Under the pieces are notes generated by a model. It was not told the DNA's origin and did not search any database. It was given only the letters and a program-made list of their open reading frames with translations. Positions 6,205 through 6,492 of a stretch of 6,492 nucleotides of DNA are shown piece by piece. This stretch comes from a bacterium UBA4637 (GTDB lineage: Bacteria > Bacteroidota > Bacteroidia > Bacteroidales > Bacteroidaceae). How positions within the stretch are numbered: position 1 is the first letter of the stretch; each line of letters starts with the position of its first letter. The position numbers and the translations under genes were made by a program. The stretch spans positions 1 through 6,492 of the forward strand of contig DHMR01000095.1 of the NCBI GenBank assembly GCA_002405875.1, written 5' to 3'.

Positions 6205-6251
6205 AAATCCTTGGCGAGATGAATCACAATGAGTTCATTCGCCAAGGATTT
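6205..6251. terminator. Strong inverted repeat, probable bidirectional terminator between convergent genes
   Basis: AAATCCTTGGCGA (6205-6217) and TCGCCAAGGATTT (6239-6251) are perfect 13-base inverted copies. Past a single bulged G (6218) the stem continues with ATGAA/TTCAT around a 10-base loop, giving 18 pairs. On the minus strand the outer arm runs into TTTTTC, a fair T-tract; on the plus strand the tail is TTTATTTATTG. It lies between rseP and the minus-strand gene at 6286, the position expected of a shared terminator. Confidence 0.65.
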
Positions 6252-6285
6252 ATTTATTGAAATCTAGCTTCTGTCAGACAGAATT

Positions 6286-6492
6286 CTAGTTCTTTAATTT
6301 CTCGATTTGTTCCTTGCTCAAGCCGGTACATTGCGTCACCTGCTCCAAGGACATACCCATAGCAAGCATATTTCGGGCTATGGCGAGGCTCTTGGAAAAC
6401 TCGCCCTTCTGAACTCCTTGTTGGATGCCTTGTTGGATGCCCTGCTGGATGCCTTGTTGGATTCCTTGTTGGATTCCTTGCTGGATTCCTTG
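6286..6492 (-). CDS. C-terminal end of an Rpn-family PD-(D/E)XK nuclease/putative transposase (partial)
   Basis: Only the last 68 codons are present; the start and the nuclease domain lie beyond the right edge. The visible part has seven tandem Q-G-I/V-Q units, then KGEFSKSLAIARNMLAMGMS and a closing EQVTQCTGLSKEQIEKLKN with a TAG stop at 6286-6288. A glutamine/glycine/isoleucine repeat followed by a short helical ARNML...M...VTGLS-like ending is the hallmark tail of Rpn (recombination-promoting nuclease, YhgA-like/PDDEXK_2) proteins in Bacteroidota. The family has a PD-(D/E)XK endonuclease fold; Rpn proteins of E. coli increase RecA-independent recombination, and the label transposase is historical. 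Family assignment here rests on the tail only. It converges on rseP and appears to share a terminator with it. Confidence 0.72.
   Translation of the reverse strand, partial: QGIQQGIQQGIQQGIQQGIQQGIQQGVQKGEFSKSLAIARNMLAMGMSLEQVTQCTGLSKEQIEKLKN
6409..6492 (-). repeat. Seven in-frame 12-base coding repeats (Q-G-I-Q units)
   Basis: Seven 12-base units, consensus CAAGGMATCCAR on the minus strand, encode QGIQ six times and QGVQ once, and continue up to the window edge. Copies differ mainly at synonymous third positions: the outer three use GGA, the next three GGC, and the last GGA with GTT for Val. Because the unit is a multiple of three, gain or loss of copies keeps the frame. Confidence 0.9.

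Larger units (their letters stand above)
6051..6285. other. Spacer between rseP and the converging minus-strand gene
   Basis: This 235-base stretch holds no confident gene. It contains the downstream half of the rseP hairpin, the doubtful 41-codon minus frame and the strong inverted repeat. I see no tRNA-like fold, no CRISPR-type repeats and no insertion-sequence ends. Confidence 0.6.

Noticed and set aside
6409..6492. CRISPR-like array suggested by regular repeats at the right edge
   Set aside because: The repeats are contiguous 12-mers with no spacers and encode an in-frame QGIQ tail, so they are coding repeats.

Overview
The window looks like core chromosome from a member of the Bacteroidota, most likely Prevotellaceae (Prevotella/Segatella type). 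The grounds are: a DUF4290 gene directly upstream of murA; a long RseP with an HEGGH zinc motif; TAnnTTTG-type -7 promoter boxes; no clear Shine-Dalgarno sequences before the starts; AT-rich spacers built of short repeats; and an Rpn/PD-(D/E)XK-type gene with a glutamine/glycine repeat tail. The species call is an inference from gene content and style, not from a database search.

Layout. Positions 1-74 are a non-coding leader with a candidate promoter. Six plus-strand genes follow in one direction: tsaB (75-767), a DUF4290 gene (838-1434), murA (1438-2748), rimM (2834-3355), dxr (about 3371-4534) and rseP (4644-6050). DUF4290/murA and rimM/dxr are almost contiguous (3 and about 15 bases apart), so each pair is probably co-transcribed. 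The spacers after murA and after dxr carry short tandem repeats. A 9-bp hairpin encloses the rseP stop codon. The stretch 6051-6285 has no confident gene but holds a strong inverted repeat, probably a bidirectional terminator, and a doubtful 41-codon minus-strand frame. From 6286 to the window edge runs the C-terminal end of a minus-strand Rpn-family gene, converging on rseP.

How the genes relate. TsaB (tRNA t6A37 modification) and RimM (30S ribosome maturation) serve translation. MurA is the first committed enzyme of peptidoglycan synthesis. Dxr is the first committed enzyme of the MEP isoprenoid route, which supplies undecaprenyl phosphate to the same wall pathway. RseP is an intramembrane protease of envelope-stress signalling. 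The block is thus a translation plus cell-envelope housekeeping cluster.

I found no convincing new multi-gene system. The points most worth a second look are the Cys-to-Asp replacement in the MurA active site (predicting fosfomycin insensitivity), the uncharacterised DUF4290 protein apparently coupled to murA, the 12-base coding repeat in the Rpn-type gene tail, and the hairpins and repeats in the spacers.
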